Of a stretch of 64,000 nt of DNA, positions 10,301 through 20,470 are shown piece by piece. Each line of letters begins with the position of its first letter. Within the stretch, counting starts at the first letter, position 1. The notes below the pieces were generated by a model. It made no database searches. It was given only the letters and a program-made list of their open reading frames with translations, and had not been told where the DNA came from. This DNA is from Azolla caroliniana (taxonomy: Eukaryota > Polypodiophyta): the NCBI GenBank assembly GCA_043228905.1, contig JBHGNT010000001.1, forward strand, positions 6,262,001-6,326,000, in the 5' to 3' direction. The position numbers were made by a program, and so were the translations under genes.

Positions 10301-11605
10301 GTGTAAGGTCGCGGGACCGCCGCTCGTCGATGTAATGTCCGCAGCCACCTCCGCTCGGACGTCGTTGTCCGTGGCTACCCCGCCTCCGTATATGCAAGCA
10401 TCGGTTATGCTTGCCGCCGCCTCTTCCGCGGTCCCCTTACCGTTGTCTCGGTTGCCCGCCTTGCCGCCGCCATCGTGCTTTTCCCTCGGTCTCACGCGGG
10501 CGCTCGGGCCGGCCGCCGGGGTCTCTTGAACCGGTGCGTGGAAGGTTGCGGTACCGCCGCTTGTCTGCTCCGTACTCGATGATTCGGGCCACCATGTCCC
10601 GAATCCGCCATGTCCGCTCGTATCGGCGATCGCCGCCTCACCGTCCCCGACCTCGTCCTCGGTCGTTCTTTCCCCCCATGTCGAGAGGGCGGCTCGCTCC
10701 GCACCCTCTCCCGTGGTACCGATGTACCATTCTCTTTCGGCCTCCGCATAGGCCCCGTCCTCCATGTGTGAGGAAGCTCCTTCCTCCGCGTCCTCCGATC
10801 CGCTCGGGCCCGACCCCGCAATAAGCCATTCTTCGGCTTCGATTTTCGCCATTACGAGCCCGCACGCCTCCCGTATTAGCGCTTGTAGGTCGAGCCCCTC
10901 CAAACCGGTTCGCGATGAGCTCTCGTCCGGCGGCATGGCGTAGTCGGTCGTCGCTCTCTCTTCTTCCCCGCTCGCGGGCCGTGTTGTGGCCGACCGCCTC
11001 GCCTCATGTTGCCGACACACCCATTCCACTTCGGGCCACTCCTCGGTGAGACCATGCGCCCCATAATCGTCTTGAAGCTCGAACATGATGTCCATCCTCT
11101 CCTCATGATGGACCGTCTCCAAAAATAGGAGGACTTTGTCCGCCCCCACCGATCTTCGTTCCCACTCCGAGAGTTGAGAGAAACGACGCTCGAACTCTCG
11201 GAATGCCTCTATTGCGCTCCGATGGCGCCTCGCCGACGCCATCCACCGATCGAACTCTCGCCGACCTCTTACCTCCGATTCCGCGCACCCGTATGCCTCC
11301 ATTAGAGCCCCTTCAAAGGACTCCCACGATTCGTGAGCTTCTTGGAGCTCCTTGACCTCCTCGTACTTTGATGCGGCCGCCGCTCGACGAAAGAACTCTA
11401 GCCTCGTCGCTTCGTCCACGCCCATCCCCGTCATTTCCGCATCGTAGGCTCTCAAAAATTTTGGGACCTCCTTCCCATCGAACCGGCCGACTAGACGGAC
11501 CACCCTTTCGACCGCTTGTTGAGCCGCCTCTCGCCTCGCCCTCTTCCGTCCGGCGTCCATCAAGATCTTTGTCATCATCTCCTCGAAGTCGAAGCCTTCC
11601 TCCAT
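7340..11605 (-). CDS. Long gag-like ORF of the non-autonomous element (1,421 residues)
   Basis: The start is the ATG at 11,605, soon after the primer site. Residues about 1-200 form a gag domain with VVRLVGRFDGKEVPKFLRAYDAEM and a second helix-rich part (WESFEGALMEAYG), clearly related to the host gypsy gag. There is no CCHC knuckle. Residues about 330-850 contain roughly six imperfect copies of an 80-110 residue unit with core GG.ATFHTP.LE..A.GPSAG.RP and GGGGKAGNR. The middle and C-terminal parts are acidic then Arg-rich; the last 150 residues (Trp/Arg-rich) look like an out-of-frame read, with a more natural frame in parallel at 7,622-7,305. The open frame over 4.2 kb fits recent activity. 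High GC also lengthens chance ORFs on the other strand. Confidence 0.8.
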   Translation of the reverse strand: MEEGFDFEEMMTKILMDAGRKRARREAAQQAVERVVRLVGRFDGKEVPKFLRAYDAEMTGMGVDEATRLEFFRRAAAASKYEEVKELQEAHESWESFEGALMEAYGCAESEVRGRREFDRWMASARRHRSAIEAFREFERRFSQLSEWERRSVGADKVLLFLETVHHEERMDIMFELQDDYGAHGLTEEWPEVEWVCRQHEARRSATTRPASGEEERATTDYAMPPDESSSRTGLEGLDLQALIREACGLVMAKIEAEEWLIAGSGPSGSEDAEEGASSHMEDGAYAEAEREWYIGTTGEGAERAALSTWGERTTEDEVGDGEAAIADTSGHGGFGTWWPESSSTEQTSGGTATFHAPVQETPAAGPSARVRPREKHDGGGKAGNRDNGKGTAEEAAASITDACIYGGGVATDNDVRAEVAADITSTSGGPATLHASFLEITAAGPSARVRPMVKGGGCGKAGDHGVDTREGAEQATVSSRGKRTAMDEADIYGAMDATSRVGGSFGTRLPETFYEDFASILEACEMEEEEETSVGVASFHTPALEASAVGPSAGTRPGATDGGGGKADNRDKDETGEKEAAASILDACETEDGVATDDDVRMEVATDERSGGVATFHTPVLETPAPGPRAGERPRVTDGGGGKAGNRNDDDMGEGAERATLSSCGEWTAKDEAGDYKAESATSKVGGKFGARRPKTSSGEEASGGAATFHTPALEASAVGPSAGTRPRTTGGGGGKAGKQNDAENGEEEVVASILEAYGIGDGGAADNDVRTKAATETTSGGAGSLPTPILEAPMAGPSAGMRLSATGGDGGKAGNGIEKEDWSGRRQDPLTLGPETSAVVLECQRETGEMGGDREEVRPGESAYEDEYAGPGMGVYGGSDGEDRSGNEERVGNRPDRNTARKKKRVRAGEPGPNRRKPARPIGRLRLRLRLRLRWEPVSARWRLTGHDDHGSGEKRKQTRPSIPTLETTAVADQHKTGETAGGGEESEAGAYEVTGTDIRYEMVDGWVQDGEPVSERATATKEEKTDTEVGSTAEERDEMHAIRPMEGQDTSMPTKEPHRATEDDGRITPSRGQYEEEGGDDETRHDAREDWWEEVAYGEAKTGGHEDKTREGSSTPAIETPAIGASADVRPRVADGGGEGTKATTDEGTERGIREVAVNEDVCAQRNEHDITKDVCGRAGQEGQEGVPSSETEVGEEGYLSERVREEERNAKRAIRPHEGQATSTGTMVCSTAREHGKQGEGEKCVMGSSKDRSTSTHSEDDTDVRGNPTEGKRGARRVGTTRCAARKRRIRRICEADKGSATAFGRTERGGKRGHRIWRSECSRWFEETRWTWRIRWRQRLGEHRRVWRIGWSRRFETIRRRWWAGRRRWFVWTGWTCSKWKTKPGKPTRLSRARLAALAENLAFCSPFGTYRWMCG
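8300..10680 (-). repeat. Internal repeats within the gag-like ORF
   Basis: Units recur about every 230-340 bases, e.g. the plus-strand motif GCCGGTGTGTGGAAG at 9,465, 9,744 and 9,975, with neighbouring TTGCCCGCCTTGCCGCCGCC at about 9,160, 9,387, 9,665, 9,901 and 10,454. They encode the GPSAG.RP / GGGGKAGN unit. Confidence 0.8.
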
Positions 11606-11647
11606 CTCTTTCTCCCTTGCCGCCCTTCACGTCGGGTTCACCAAAGA

Positions 11648-12328
11648 TGTCGCGTTGTTACGCGCGTGCGTGGAGAAGGGCGGAACCACGGGGGTCTTGG
11701 ACTAAGGAGAAGGGGAGAAGGAATAGAACTTCGGAATGGAGCTTAGCACAAGAAGAGAAAGAATGAACAAGAGGAAGATGGAGGCCAAATGCTCAACAAG
11801 ATATATTAGAACCGAAAACCGATTACAAAATGGCGGCCGCGTTGGCCGCACCAAACGACTATGATAAACCCGAAACCCTAATCCGACGAAGAAGGAAAGA
11901 AACCCTAACTAAGGAACCCTAAACGAAATGGTATACCTCACTCACACTCAAAAATAAGGCAACCCCCACAATGGTGCTCTTCCACTCCTTTTATAGCACA
12001 AGGAGAGAAGACCGTTTTCAAAAAGGGTGCTACAAAATATCCCCTTTCAATCAATGGGGATATTTCCCTTGATTTTAGGGGAGGTGGGAAGGATGGGTCT
12101 TAACTCCCACCTCTACACGAACTACCACGTACCTATCTCTCTCTCTCACGTGGATGTGCGCGCAAAAGCACATCACCTTTACACTTTACAAATCCTAAGG
12201 TGCATTTCTAGCACCATACTTATCACTATCGATAAATAGAAATACAACATGGTGATGTGCAACGTTGCACATCGCGGGTTTGCTTGCTTCGCTCGGTTTT
12301 CCGCCTATGGACGAAAATCTTCACGACA
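11648..12328 (-). repeat. 5' LTR of the gag-only element
   Basis: It is 681 bp, the partner of 6,648-7,328. On the minus strand the internal region starts after position 11,648 with TCTT and the primer-binding site. Confidence 0.95.
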
Positions 12329-12370
12329 ACGTGAACGAGGCGGTAGGAAGGATCAAGTCGAGATTAATAC

Positions 12371-14575
12371 TTGGAGATGGCGTCCTCAAGCAACCAAGCG
12401 GGAGAGCTCAAAAGGATGATGCTAATCGTCAAGCAAATGATGAGATCTCGGGACAACGATGCGAGCGTGGAGAAGGCTGTCGATCGTGTCGTAGAGCTCG
12501 AGAGCCAATTCGATGGAAGGAACGTTACGAAGTTCCTTGATGCATATAAGAGGGAGATGAATCAGAGGGACGTGTCCGAGGCACGTCAAATCGCAAGCTT
12601 CAAGAGAGTTGTCGCCAACAACATCCAAAGACGCGTCATCGAGCTTCAAGAAGGTAAGACAACATGGGCCGAGTTCGAGAAAACGATACTAGCGGAGTTC
12701 GTGACTAAAGACTCAACGAGGATGACTCGACATGCCCTGATGAAGTGGATAGAGAAGAAGAATAAGAAGATGAGCGTCTCGAGGGTGTACGACGAATTCG
12801 ACCAGATGTTTAGTCGTCTCCCCAATACGGACCAAGTGTTGCTTGAAGAGGACAAGACTTTGTACTTCTTGAAGGCCGTGGACATAAAGGATAGACGGGA
12901 GTTGGGGACTCTTCTCGAAGATGATACCCAAGCAAATGGGCTCGTAGCGGACTGGATCGCGGTGAAGCGGGCATGCAATAGGCTCGACAAGCGTCGCCAA
13001 TGGGTTGATGACACCGACTTGACGGGACCGACTACCACGGAGAAAGCAAGACCGCCGAAAGTGGCTGAGCCGCCAAGACAAAGTAACGTGGAAGAAAAGA
13101 AGATTGATGACGACATCATTGAAGAGCTAGCGAAGAAGTTCGAGAAGGTCACTCTAGCCAACATGAATCATCAGGGCCCTAAAGGAAAAGAACCCTTTAG
13201 ATGCGTGTGGTGCGATAGCATGGACCACATGAGAAGGGATTGTGCGAGCCTTCGAGAGGCGATTCGACAAAATATCGTATACATAGAGGACAACATGATC
13301 TGCTCAAGCGAGACTAGAAGATCCCTATGGCTGAATTTCGGAAGAGGAGGAATGAAGAGATCTATGAAGGATGCCGATGCGACTCATGTGGATGCGATGC
13401 ACTATGCTGCGTCGGCCGGAATAAGAGTCGGGAACGACAAGACTGAAGCTGCTAGAGCGGGAGCAAAGTTTTGGACTTCCGTTCTCGAATATGAGAAGAA
13501 GGGAAAAATCACATCGAACGAGGTAGAGCTTGCGGACTGAAGCGTGCAAAGCATAACCGGGTGGTCGGATCCGGTGGACAACAACACCATACTCGCAGAG
13601 GTGATGTGCGACAACCACGAGGTGTTCGTCGAAGAAAAGAGAAAGAGAATAGAAGAGCAAGGGCCATCAAAAAGACATGAAACAAGGAACGCGAAAAAGA
13701 AGGACGATGCGGAGACGAGTCGACCTTTACAAACGGAGGAACGAGAATCAAGCCGAAAAGGGGAGCCGAGCATACGAGTTGAAGAAACGGTTTGGCCCGT
13801 GAAGGTTGGTGTCGAAGACCCCGCTCGGAGGACAAGGACCATACCTACCTATAAGCTAAGGTCGGACATAGAGCAGACGACGGACCTAAAGAAGATTCTC
13901 GAAGAACGAGTTCTTGATAGCCACGTAACTTTGTCCTTGAGGGAATTGCTTGGCATTACGAAGAAGGAGTTCCATGACACGATCGTGGACCTTGTAAAGA
14001 GAAAGAGACAACAATCGGACGAGGAAGAAGAGAAGCCGCAGAAAGCAAAAACGAATGCCATAACGATGGCAAGTGACGAAATCGATGAAGATATGGTGGA
14101 CAACCACTACACTCGATCTCATTGGGCACGAGCGACAACGGAGACGCCGGTGAAGATCGGGGAGAAGAAAGAGACCGTCGTAGCCTTGATCGACCACGGC
14201 TCGGAGATTAACCTCATGTCAACCGACTTCTACAAAAAGGGAAGATGGCCAATCAATACAAACAACGGATGGAAGATTCGCGCGGCAACAAAGTCTACAG
14301 AGGACTTGTACGGAGCTTGTCCCAATGTCAAAGTCACGATCGGGGATGTGGAGATGGATCAACACTTCTTCGTACAAGAATCGGCGTCGCATCCTGTCAT
14401 CCTAGGGCAACCTTATATCACATCATCTCGGATGGAGACCAAAGTGTTCGATAATGGAGCAGCCTTCGCACGAATAAAGAGTCTTGACAACCAAAGATCG
14501 GTCCAATTCCTAACAGTGCGAGCCAATCATGAAAGGAATCAAGATAGTCTCGGAGGCGAATCCTCGGATTTTTAG
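12371..14575 (+). pseudogene. Gypsy gag-protease, one internal stop
   Basis: The gag domain covers residues about 10-230 from the first ATG, with VVELESQFDGRNVTKFLDAY and TTWAEFEKTILAEF. The same fold-like pattern occurs in the innermost element's ORF. A CCHC knuckle CVWCDSMDHMRRDC lies near residue 278. A TGA at 13,538-13,540 interrupts the frame, which then continues to 14,575. Protease near 14,190 has ALIDHGSEINLMS; the usual triad is D-T/S-G, so histidine in the second position is unusual. ILGQPYI downstream is the second conserved protease strand. The shift to the RT frame occurs between 14,575 and 14,641. Confidence 0.88.
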
Positions 14576-14640
14576 AGCGGACTATTGAAGCATGGGGCAC
14601 AAATAGTCCGAGCAATGACAAGACCCCACAAGAAAGAAGA

Positions 14641-17600
14641 GTGTGTGGATTGCAAGGAGAAGCAACATGTGTCACACCTAGTGGCGCATGTAAACTAGTA
14701 CTACCCGACAAGAAGCACAAGCACCGGATACAAGAATTCGAGAAGATGTTGAAAGAAGAAAACATAATAGAAGAAGGGGAGTTCGTGACTCATATTATGG
14801 AAGAAGCCTCATTTAACGACACCATCGGTGAAATCGAGGACGTCGTGGACTTGAGCTATCTTCACAACCAATGCGTGATTTCGGTTAACTCCGTCAACAT
14901 GTACGCTATCATCGATGAATACCGTCGTGGCATCTCGATGAAGGAAGCTGACATCAACACGAAATATAAAACGGTGGATAAGAAGATCAAGCCAGTTGCG
15001 GTTCCGCTACCGGAAGATAGCTGGCAAAAGATGAAGGAAGTCGCTAACGATCCAAGCTTAAGAGATCCGAAGAAGATAGGTCATGACTTCACCAAAGAGA
15101 CGAAGGGGAAGCTACGAGTTGGAAAGGAGGATTTCCTTCTCCCTGAAGAGGAGCGAATGTTTCGCGATATGCTTGAGAGACATGGGAAGGCTTTCGCATT
15201 CTTCCCACGAGAAATCGGATGCGCCAACCCAAAGGTTATAGAGCTAATGGTGATCTTCACGGTGCCTCATGTGCCTTGGAATTTGAAACCGATACCGGTT
15301 CCGAGAGCACACCTTCCGAAGCTGATCGAGCTCTTAAAGGAGAAGGTGAGTATGGGAATTCTAGAACCGTCGAATGCTCCTTATTCCAATAGGTGGTTCA
15401 CGGTGCCGAAGAAGAATGGATCATTGCGATTCATCCAAGATCTTCAACCCGTCAACAAGGTGACAATTCGAAATGCCGGAATCGGTCCGAGCGTGGACGA
15501 ATTTGCCGAAGCGTTTGCGGGCCGGTCCATCTACTCCATTGGCGATCGACAGTCGGGACATTACAACCATGAGGACTCCGATCGAGCTTGTGCAGATGTG
15601 TACCTTACCCCAAGGCGCAACAAACTCGGTGGCTCATATGGTGAATGCCATGAATAAAGTCTTGAAGGATTGCATTCCGGACATCACGATGCCATTCTTG
15701 GATGATATTCCGATAAAAGGATGTTCGGATGAGGAGAAAGATGAATCGAAAGATAAGGAAGGTTGTAGAAAGTTCGTTGCGGATCATATGAAAGATTGCG
15801 AGAAGGTGCTTCAAAGGCTCGAAGATGCGAATTTGACATTTTCAGGAGAAAAATCCGCATTCGGGCAACCGGAGATCTTGGTGGTAGGTCACTTGTGTGG
15901 AGCATACGGCCGGAAGCCCTCGCCATCCAAAGTGAACGCAATCCAAGACATGAAAGAAGAATGCGAAAACCAAACGGAGGTTCGAAGGTTCCTTGGATCG
16001 TGCGCGTTTTATTATATATGGATTCCTCACTACGCTCATGTCGCGGAACCGTTATATGGACTACTAAAGAAAAGAATAAAGTTCGAATGGCGAGACGAGC
16101 ACACAGAGGCGATGCGAAGATTAAAGAAACTGCTTCTTGAAGCTCCGGCACTAAGGAAGGCCGACTATGCCGAAGGGAAACCAATTTATGTGACCGTAGA
16201 TACGAGCCCAACCGGAATCGGGTGGGTCATCAATCAAGAAGGTGAAGATAATGCGCGATATGCCGTCCGGTTCGGAGCAAAGGTTCTCTGCGAACGGCAA
16301 CAAAGATATGCCCAAGTCAAGCGGGAACTTTGGGGTATTGTGTCGGCAGTCAAGACGGACAAAGATTACCTGATCGGGTCAGAAGTGATAATAGAGACAG
16401 ATTGTCTCCCAATTCTCGGAATGATCTCGGGATGTGCGACCCCAGATCTTGCTATGCTAAGGTGGATCGCCTACATCAAGTCTTTAAACCCAGAGATCCG
16501 TCACATCGCAGGGAAGAAGAACGCCATGGCTGACATGCTGTCGAGAGCAAGATTTTCAAATGGAAGTAACATGGTTTCGAAAGATGAAGATGTCGCCCTC
16601 AACTTCTTCAAGATGGCTCGATTGTCGGCGGAAGACCAGGACACGCAAACCCTCCACGCCTTCAACGAGAACGAGTACGAAGGAGAATGGTTACTCATCG
16701 GTAGATTCCTAAGAACATTGACGACAGATGCTTCGTTGACAAAGGAGGAGGCCCTACGAATCCGAAAGAAAGCTTATCGATACTTCTTGAAGGGAGGATT
16801 CCTTTGGCAACATCCAAAAAGAAGGACAGGAATACCACGTCAAGTGGTGGTAAAGAAAGAAGAGCAAGAGACGCTGATGACCGAATTCCACGAGAGTGCC
16901 TGGGCAGGTCATAGAGGAACATGGGCGACGTTCGAAAAATTGAAGGAGAAGTACTGGTGGCCAAGCATGTACAAAGATGTACTCCATTTCGTGTCCACAT
17001 GTGAAACTTGCCAAATATATTCAAATATACGTCATCGTGATAAGTTAAAGACGACATACCCACTCACCATTCACTTCAAATGGATGGTGGATCTGGTCTC
17101 GATGCCAATAGGAGTGGGACAAATGAAGTGCTTAGCGCTCGCAAGGGAAGACTTGACAAATCAAGTGGAAGGACGAGCCTTGACAAATAAGACGACTTCA
17201 GCCGTTTGTAAATTTTTACTTGAAGATGTTGTTTGCCGATATGGATGTGTAGGGAAGATAGTGGCTGACCGAGGGGAGTTGGACGCGCACGAAGCGACGG
17301 AGCTCTTCGAAAGACTAGGCGTGAAGCTCTCCCTCACGACTGCCTACAATCCGGAAGCAAATGGGAAGATTGAGCGAGGGCATGGACCTATCGTTAAAGC
17401 CATCGTACGGGCATGCAACGCTCGAGTCGGGAATTGGCCACGACTATTACCCTATGCCTTGTGGGCCGATAGAACGACACATAGCTCGGTGACAGGGTAT
17501 ATGCCGACGGAGCTTATGTATGGACAAAAGCCGATTATGCCCATCGAAAGGACGATCGCCTCATGGGTAGCGATACCGTGGGAGAACGAGATGAGCTGAG

Positions 17601-18025
17601 AAGAGTTATTAGCGGCGCGGATAAGGCAACTTGAAAGAAGACCTGAAGATTTAGAAAAAGCGCGAAAGATGATGAAGGCAGCCCGAGTAAAGAACAAAGT
17701 TCGGTTCGACAACACGCATCGACTTCGTCCCAAGAAGATTGAAGAAGGGGATTGGGTTTTGGTTTACGACAGCACCCTTGACAATCAACATAGTACAACA
17801 AGGAAGTTCGCAAGAAGATGGTTCGGGCCATATGTGGGGACAAGTGCCAACGATAATGCCACATACCACCTTGCGGAACTAGACGGATCAAGGTTGGCCG
17901 TACCCATTGCGGGAAAAAGAGTAAAGCTTTTCAAGAAAAGACAAGACAAGGATCCTGACCTTGATTACCTCGACGATGAACATAATAGGCCGGATGAAAA
18001 TGAAGACATGGAGGAATCTAATTGA
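14641..18025 (+). pseudogene. Gypsy pol: RT, RNase H, integrase
   Basis: RT spans about 15,280-16,150 (LLKEKVSMGILEPSNAPYSNRWFTVPKKNG, then MCTLPQGATNSVAHM and FLDD at the active site). The stretch between motif A and SRDITTMRTP is missing, with a change of frame near 15,545. RNase H follows (VTVDTSPTGIGW, IETDC, HIAGKKNAMADMLSR). Integrase has its HHCC zinc finger (H..AWAGHRG…CETCQ) and core aspartates WMVDL and IVADRG with glutamate in NPEANGKIERGH. A TGA at 17,597-17,599 precedes the C-terminal tail, which ends at 18,025. The tail is acidic. The RT deletion alone makes pol non-functional. Confidence 0.9.
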
Positions 18026-18084
18026 TCATCGTAGCCGAAATCTCACTTCTTCTCTTCTTGGCACGTACCGGAGGACGTGCGGTT

Positions 18085-18097
18085 TGGTGGGGGTGGA
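18085..18097 (+). other. Gypsy polypurine tract
   Basis: GGTGGGGGTGGA directly precedes the 3' LTR and would prime plus-strand cDNA. The innermost element has GGTGGGGGCGGA in the same position on the minus strand (7,329-7,340). Confidence 0.85.
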
Positions 18098-19088
18098 TGT
18101 CGTGAAGATTTTCGGCAATAGTGTGAAAATCCCATAAAACGTACGAAATCGAGTATAAATCACGTAATACAATAATTGTGAAGATAACATTTTTAATATC
18201 TAAGTACAAAATGATGGAGGTTTCGAATGCACTTTATTACACGAGAAATGGACAACTAAATGTCAAGATATGAGGGTATAAAGTTTGTAAAAAGAAAAGA
18301 GAAAATTGTGAGATATCCCACATATGCACGAAAAATACGGCTCTCATCATATATAAGGTGGAGCAAAAGATATTATCTTTGTGTCTATGTGTGGAGCATA
18401 GAGAGTTCAAGGTAACTTGAACTCGTAAAGGGTTTTGGCCAACCAAAACCGGACCGGCGATAGAGCCGGTGATCCGACGGCAATCCGGCGGCGGCATCCG
18501 GCATCGGTATCCGGCGAGGCACCGGTAACCGACGGCATCCGGCGGCGGCACCCGGTGGCGGCACCGGTATCCGGCGACGGTATCCGGCGAACCGGCGTCC
18601 GGCAACTAGATAAATAAATATATAAATATATATGGATTCGAACTTTGCACCTCCAAGTTAGGAGTCAATTGGCTTACCATTAAGCCATGCTATTTAGTTG
18701 AAATTATATTTCTATCATTGTACTTTTACATGTAAATTCTCATACATGAGAGCTAAAATGAGTGACATGGTTAGCATGCACCACATGTAATACTTAAGCG
18801 CCAAATGGCAAACATGCAATTTATGCATGCCTTGTACCCTCACGTGCATCATATGCATGAGAGCATCTATAAAAGAAGGAAGGGGGAGGAGAAAAAACAC
18901 GGTTTTTTTTATGAAAATTAAGAGGAAGGAATTCGTTATCAAATCAATCGTTTAATCTCAACTTCTCTCTTTCCCAATCTATCTTAAGTACTTTCTCGCC
19001 AAAGCTTGTATCGACTCTAAATCCTTCTGGTCCAGAACCCCGGCGGTTCCGCCTCACGATCTGCGCGTAGTGACGGATCTTCACGACA
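18098..19088 (+). repeat. 3' LTR of the gypsy element
   Basis: It is 991 bp and co-linear with 5,567-6,624. It is shorter because of a deletion of about 23 bases near 18,424, a different number of minisatellite units, and loss of one AT-rich block. Only scattered substitutions separate the copies. Confidence 0.95.
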
Positions 19089-19215
19089 CCGGAAGACGTA
19101 TGGTTCGTTGATTCCGGTGCCTCGAACCATATGACATCGCATCAAGAATGGTTTCGAGACCTTCGAGAGCCGGACCGACCCGGCTATGTCGAAACCGGAG
19201 ACGACACTACGCACT
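19089..19215 (+). pseudogene. Copia protease (resumes after the gypsy)
   Basis: The first codons after the insertion continue the gag-protease frame through the single CCGG and give the active-site motif VWFVDSGASNHMTS. The DSGAS triad is intact. A one-base shift near 19,213 then moves the reading to another frame. This short stretch shows that the gypsy insertion split gag from protease. Confidence 0.88.
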
Positions 19216-20462
19216 ATTCGGCACATTGGCAATGTTCCGTTCGGAAAAGAAGGTAAGAAAAATTACATAAAAAATGTCTTGCATGTACCGACCATTACGA
19301 AGAATTTGGTCTCCGTCGGCCAAATTGTAGAGCAAGGGATGCAAGTTCGATTTAATCAAGGCGGTTGCTTCATCGAAAAAGAGGGCCGACTCATTGCACG
19401 CGGACGAAGAGAGGGCCGGATGTTCATTCTCGATTCACGCGAGATGAAATCCGCCATGTTCGCGAAAAACACGAAAGCCGACTCTGACATAGAGCTATGG
19501 CACAAGCGAATCGGCCACATCAATCTCAACAAACTCAAAGCAATGAAATCGAAAGGAGTCGTCATCGGACTCCCGACATTCAAAGAGAAGGAGATTGAAG
19601 GTGTATGCGAAGCGTACCAATTCGGCAAGCAACACCGACACCCATTCCCAAAAGAGCGGAACGTGAGCAAAGGTCTACTCGACGTAGTCCATTCAAACGT
19701 ATGGGGACCGGCGCAAACGGCTACATTTGGCGGATGCCGATATTACGTGCTCTTCATCGACGACTTCTCTAGGCACACTTGGATCTACCCGATGCGGCAA
19801 AAGAGCAAAGTGTTCGGACACTTCCAAAATTTCAAGAATGAAGTCGAGAAAGCCACGGGCCGACATGTACAATACCTTCGATCGGATGGCGGCAAGGAGT
19901 ACTTCTCGGATGATTTCACGACGTATCTCCGAAAGGAAGGAATTCGGCGAGAATTCACTTGTCGACACACTCCGCAACAAAACGGAGTAGCCAAGCGCAA
20001 AAATCGGCACATCCTCGAAGTAGCGCGGGCCATGATGAACGAGAAGCATATGCCCAAGTCATATTGGGCCGAAGCTGCAAATACGGTCGTCTACCTAATG
20101 AACCGGTGCACAACATCCGGCATGCACGAGGTCACTCCGCACGAAAAATACTTCGGAAAGAAGCCAGACTTATCGCACATCCGGATATTCGGCGTGATAG
20201 CGTACGTGCACATCCCGACAAGAAGCGTCAAAAGCTTGAACCGAAGTCGGAGAAATGTATCCTCGTAGGATACTCACTCGAACAAAAGGGGTACAAGTGC
20301 TACAACCCCTCAACTCGAAAATCTCGAGTAAGTCGAGACGTCGTTTTTGACGAGTCCGCATCCTGGTACGCACCAGAGACAACTTCGCCTCCGACTCCGC
20401 TCGACCCGGAATTTGCCGAACAAGAGATCGAGGATGAAGATCGCCCGACTGAAGTCTGATCA
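19186..20462 (+). pseudogene. Copia integrase
   Basis: The pre-integrase zinc finger is altered: LWHKRIGHIN keeps both histidines, but the downstream pair reads CEAYQFGKQHR, with tyrosine where a cysteine is expected. The DDE core follows: DVVHSNVWGP (asparagine in place of the first catalytic aspartate), VLFIDDFSR, YLRSDGGKEYFS (second aspartate) and TPQQNGVAKRKNR (valine-alanine-lysine where the catalytic glutamate normally occurs as GVAERKNR). With these losses integrase is probably dead. A frameshift near 20,215 carries the ILVGYS and VSRDVVFDE segments into another frame, ending at 20,459. Confidence 0.85.
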
Positions 20463-20470
20463 CAACACGA

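Larger units (their letters stand above)
6648..12328 (-). mobile_element. Non-autonomous gag-only LTR element inserted in the gypsy, opposite strand
   Basis: Direct repeats of 681 bp at 6,648-7,328 and 11,648-12,328 flank 4.3 kb of GC-rich sequence. A 4-bp target duplication ACGT flanks it (6,644-6,647; 12,329-12,332). Read on the minus strand, the LTR starts TGTCGTGAAGATTTTCG like the host gypsy LTR. A primer site TGGTGAACCCGACG (11,643-11,630) and a polypurine tract (7,340-7,329) are present. It encodes one 1,421-residue ORF with a gag domain and no protease, RT or integrase. The two LTRs look identical at an exact 5,000-base offset, so insertion is recent. Enzymes probably come from the related gypsy. 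Confidence 0.93.
5567..19088 (+). mobile_element. Ty3/gypsy element inserted in the copia (itself interrupted)
   Basis: LTRs at 5,567-6,624 and 18,098-19,088 begin TGTCGTGAAGAT and end ATCTTCACGACA, a perfect 12-base inversion. A 4-bp target duplication CCGG flanks it (5,563-5,566 and 19,089-19,092), and removing one copy keeps the copia frame. The internal order is gag, protease, RT, RNase H, integrase, hence Ty3/gypsy. A separate LTR element occupies 6,648-12,328. Gag-pol has two in-frame stops, a frameshift near 14,600 and an RT deletion, so it is defective though young: LTR substitutions are few by eye. Confidence 0.95.

Noticed and set aside
7362-10824. Many long plus-strand ORFs in the GC-rich block
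   Set aside because: They are shadows of the minus-strand gag-like ORF; GC-rich codons give few stops and they show no motifs.
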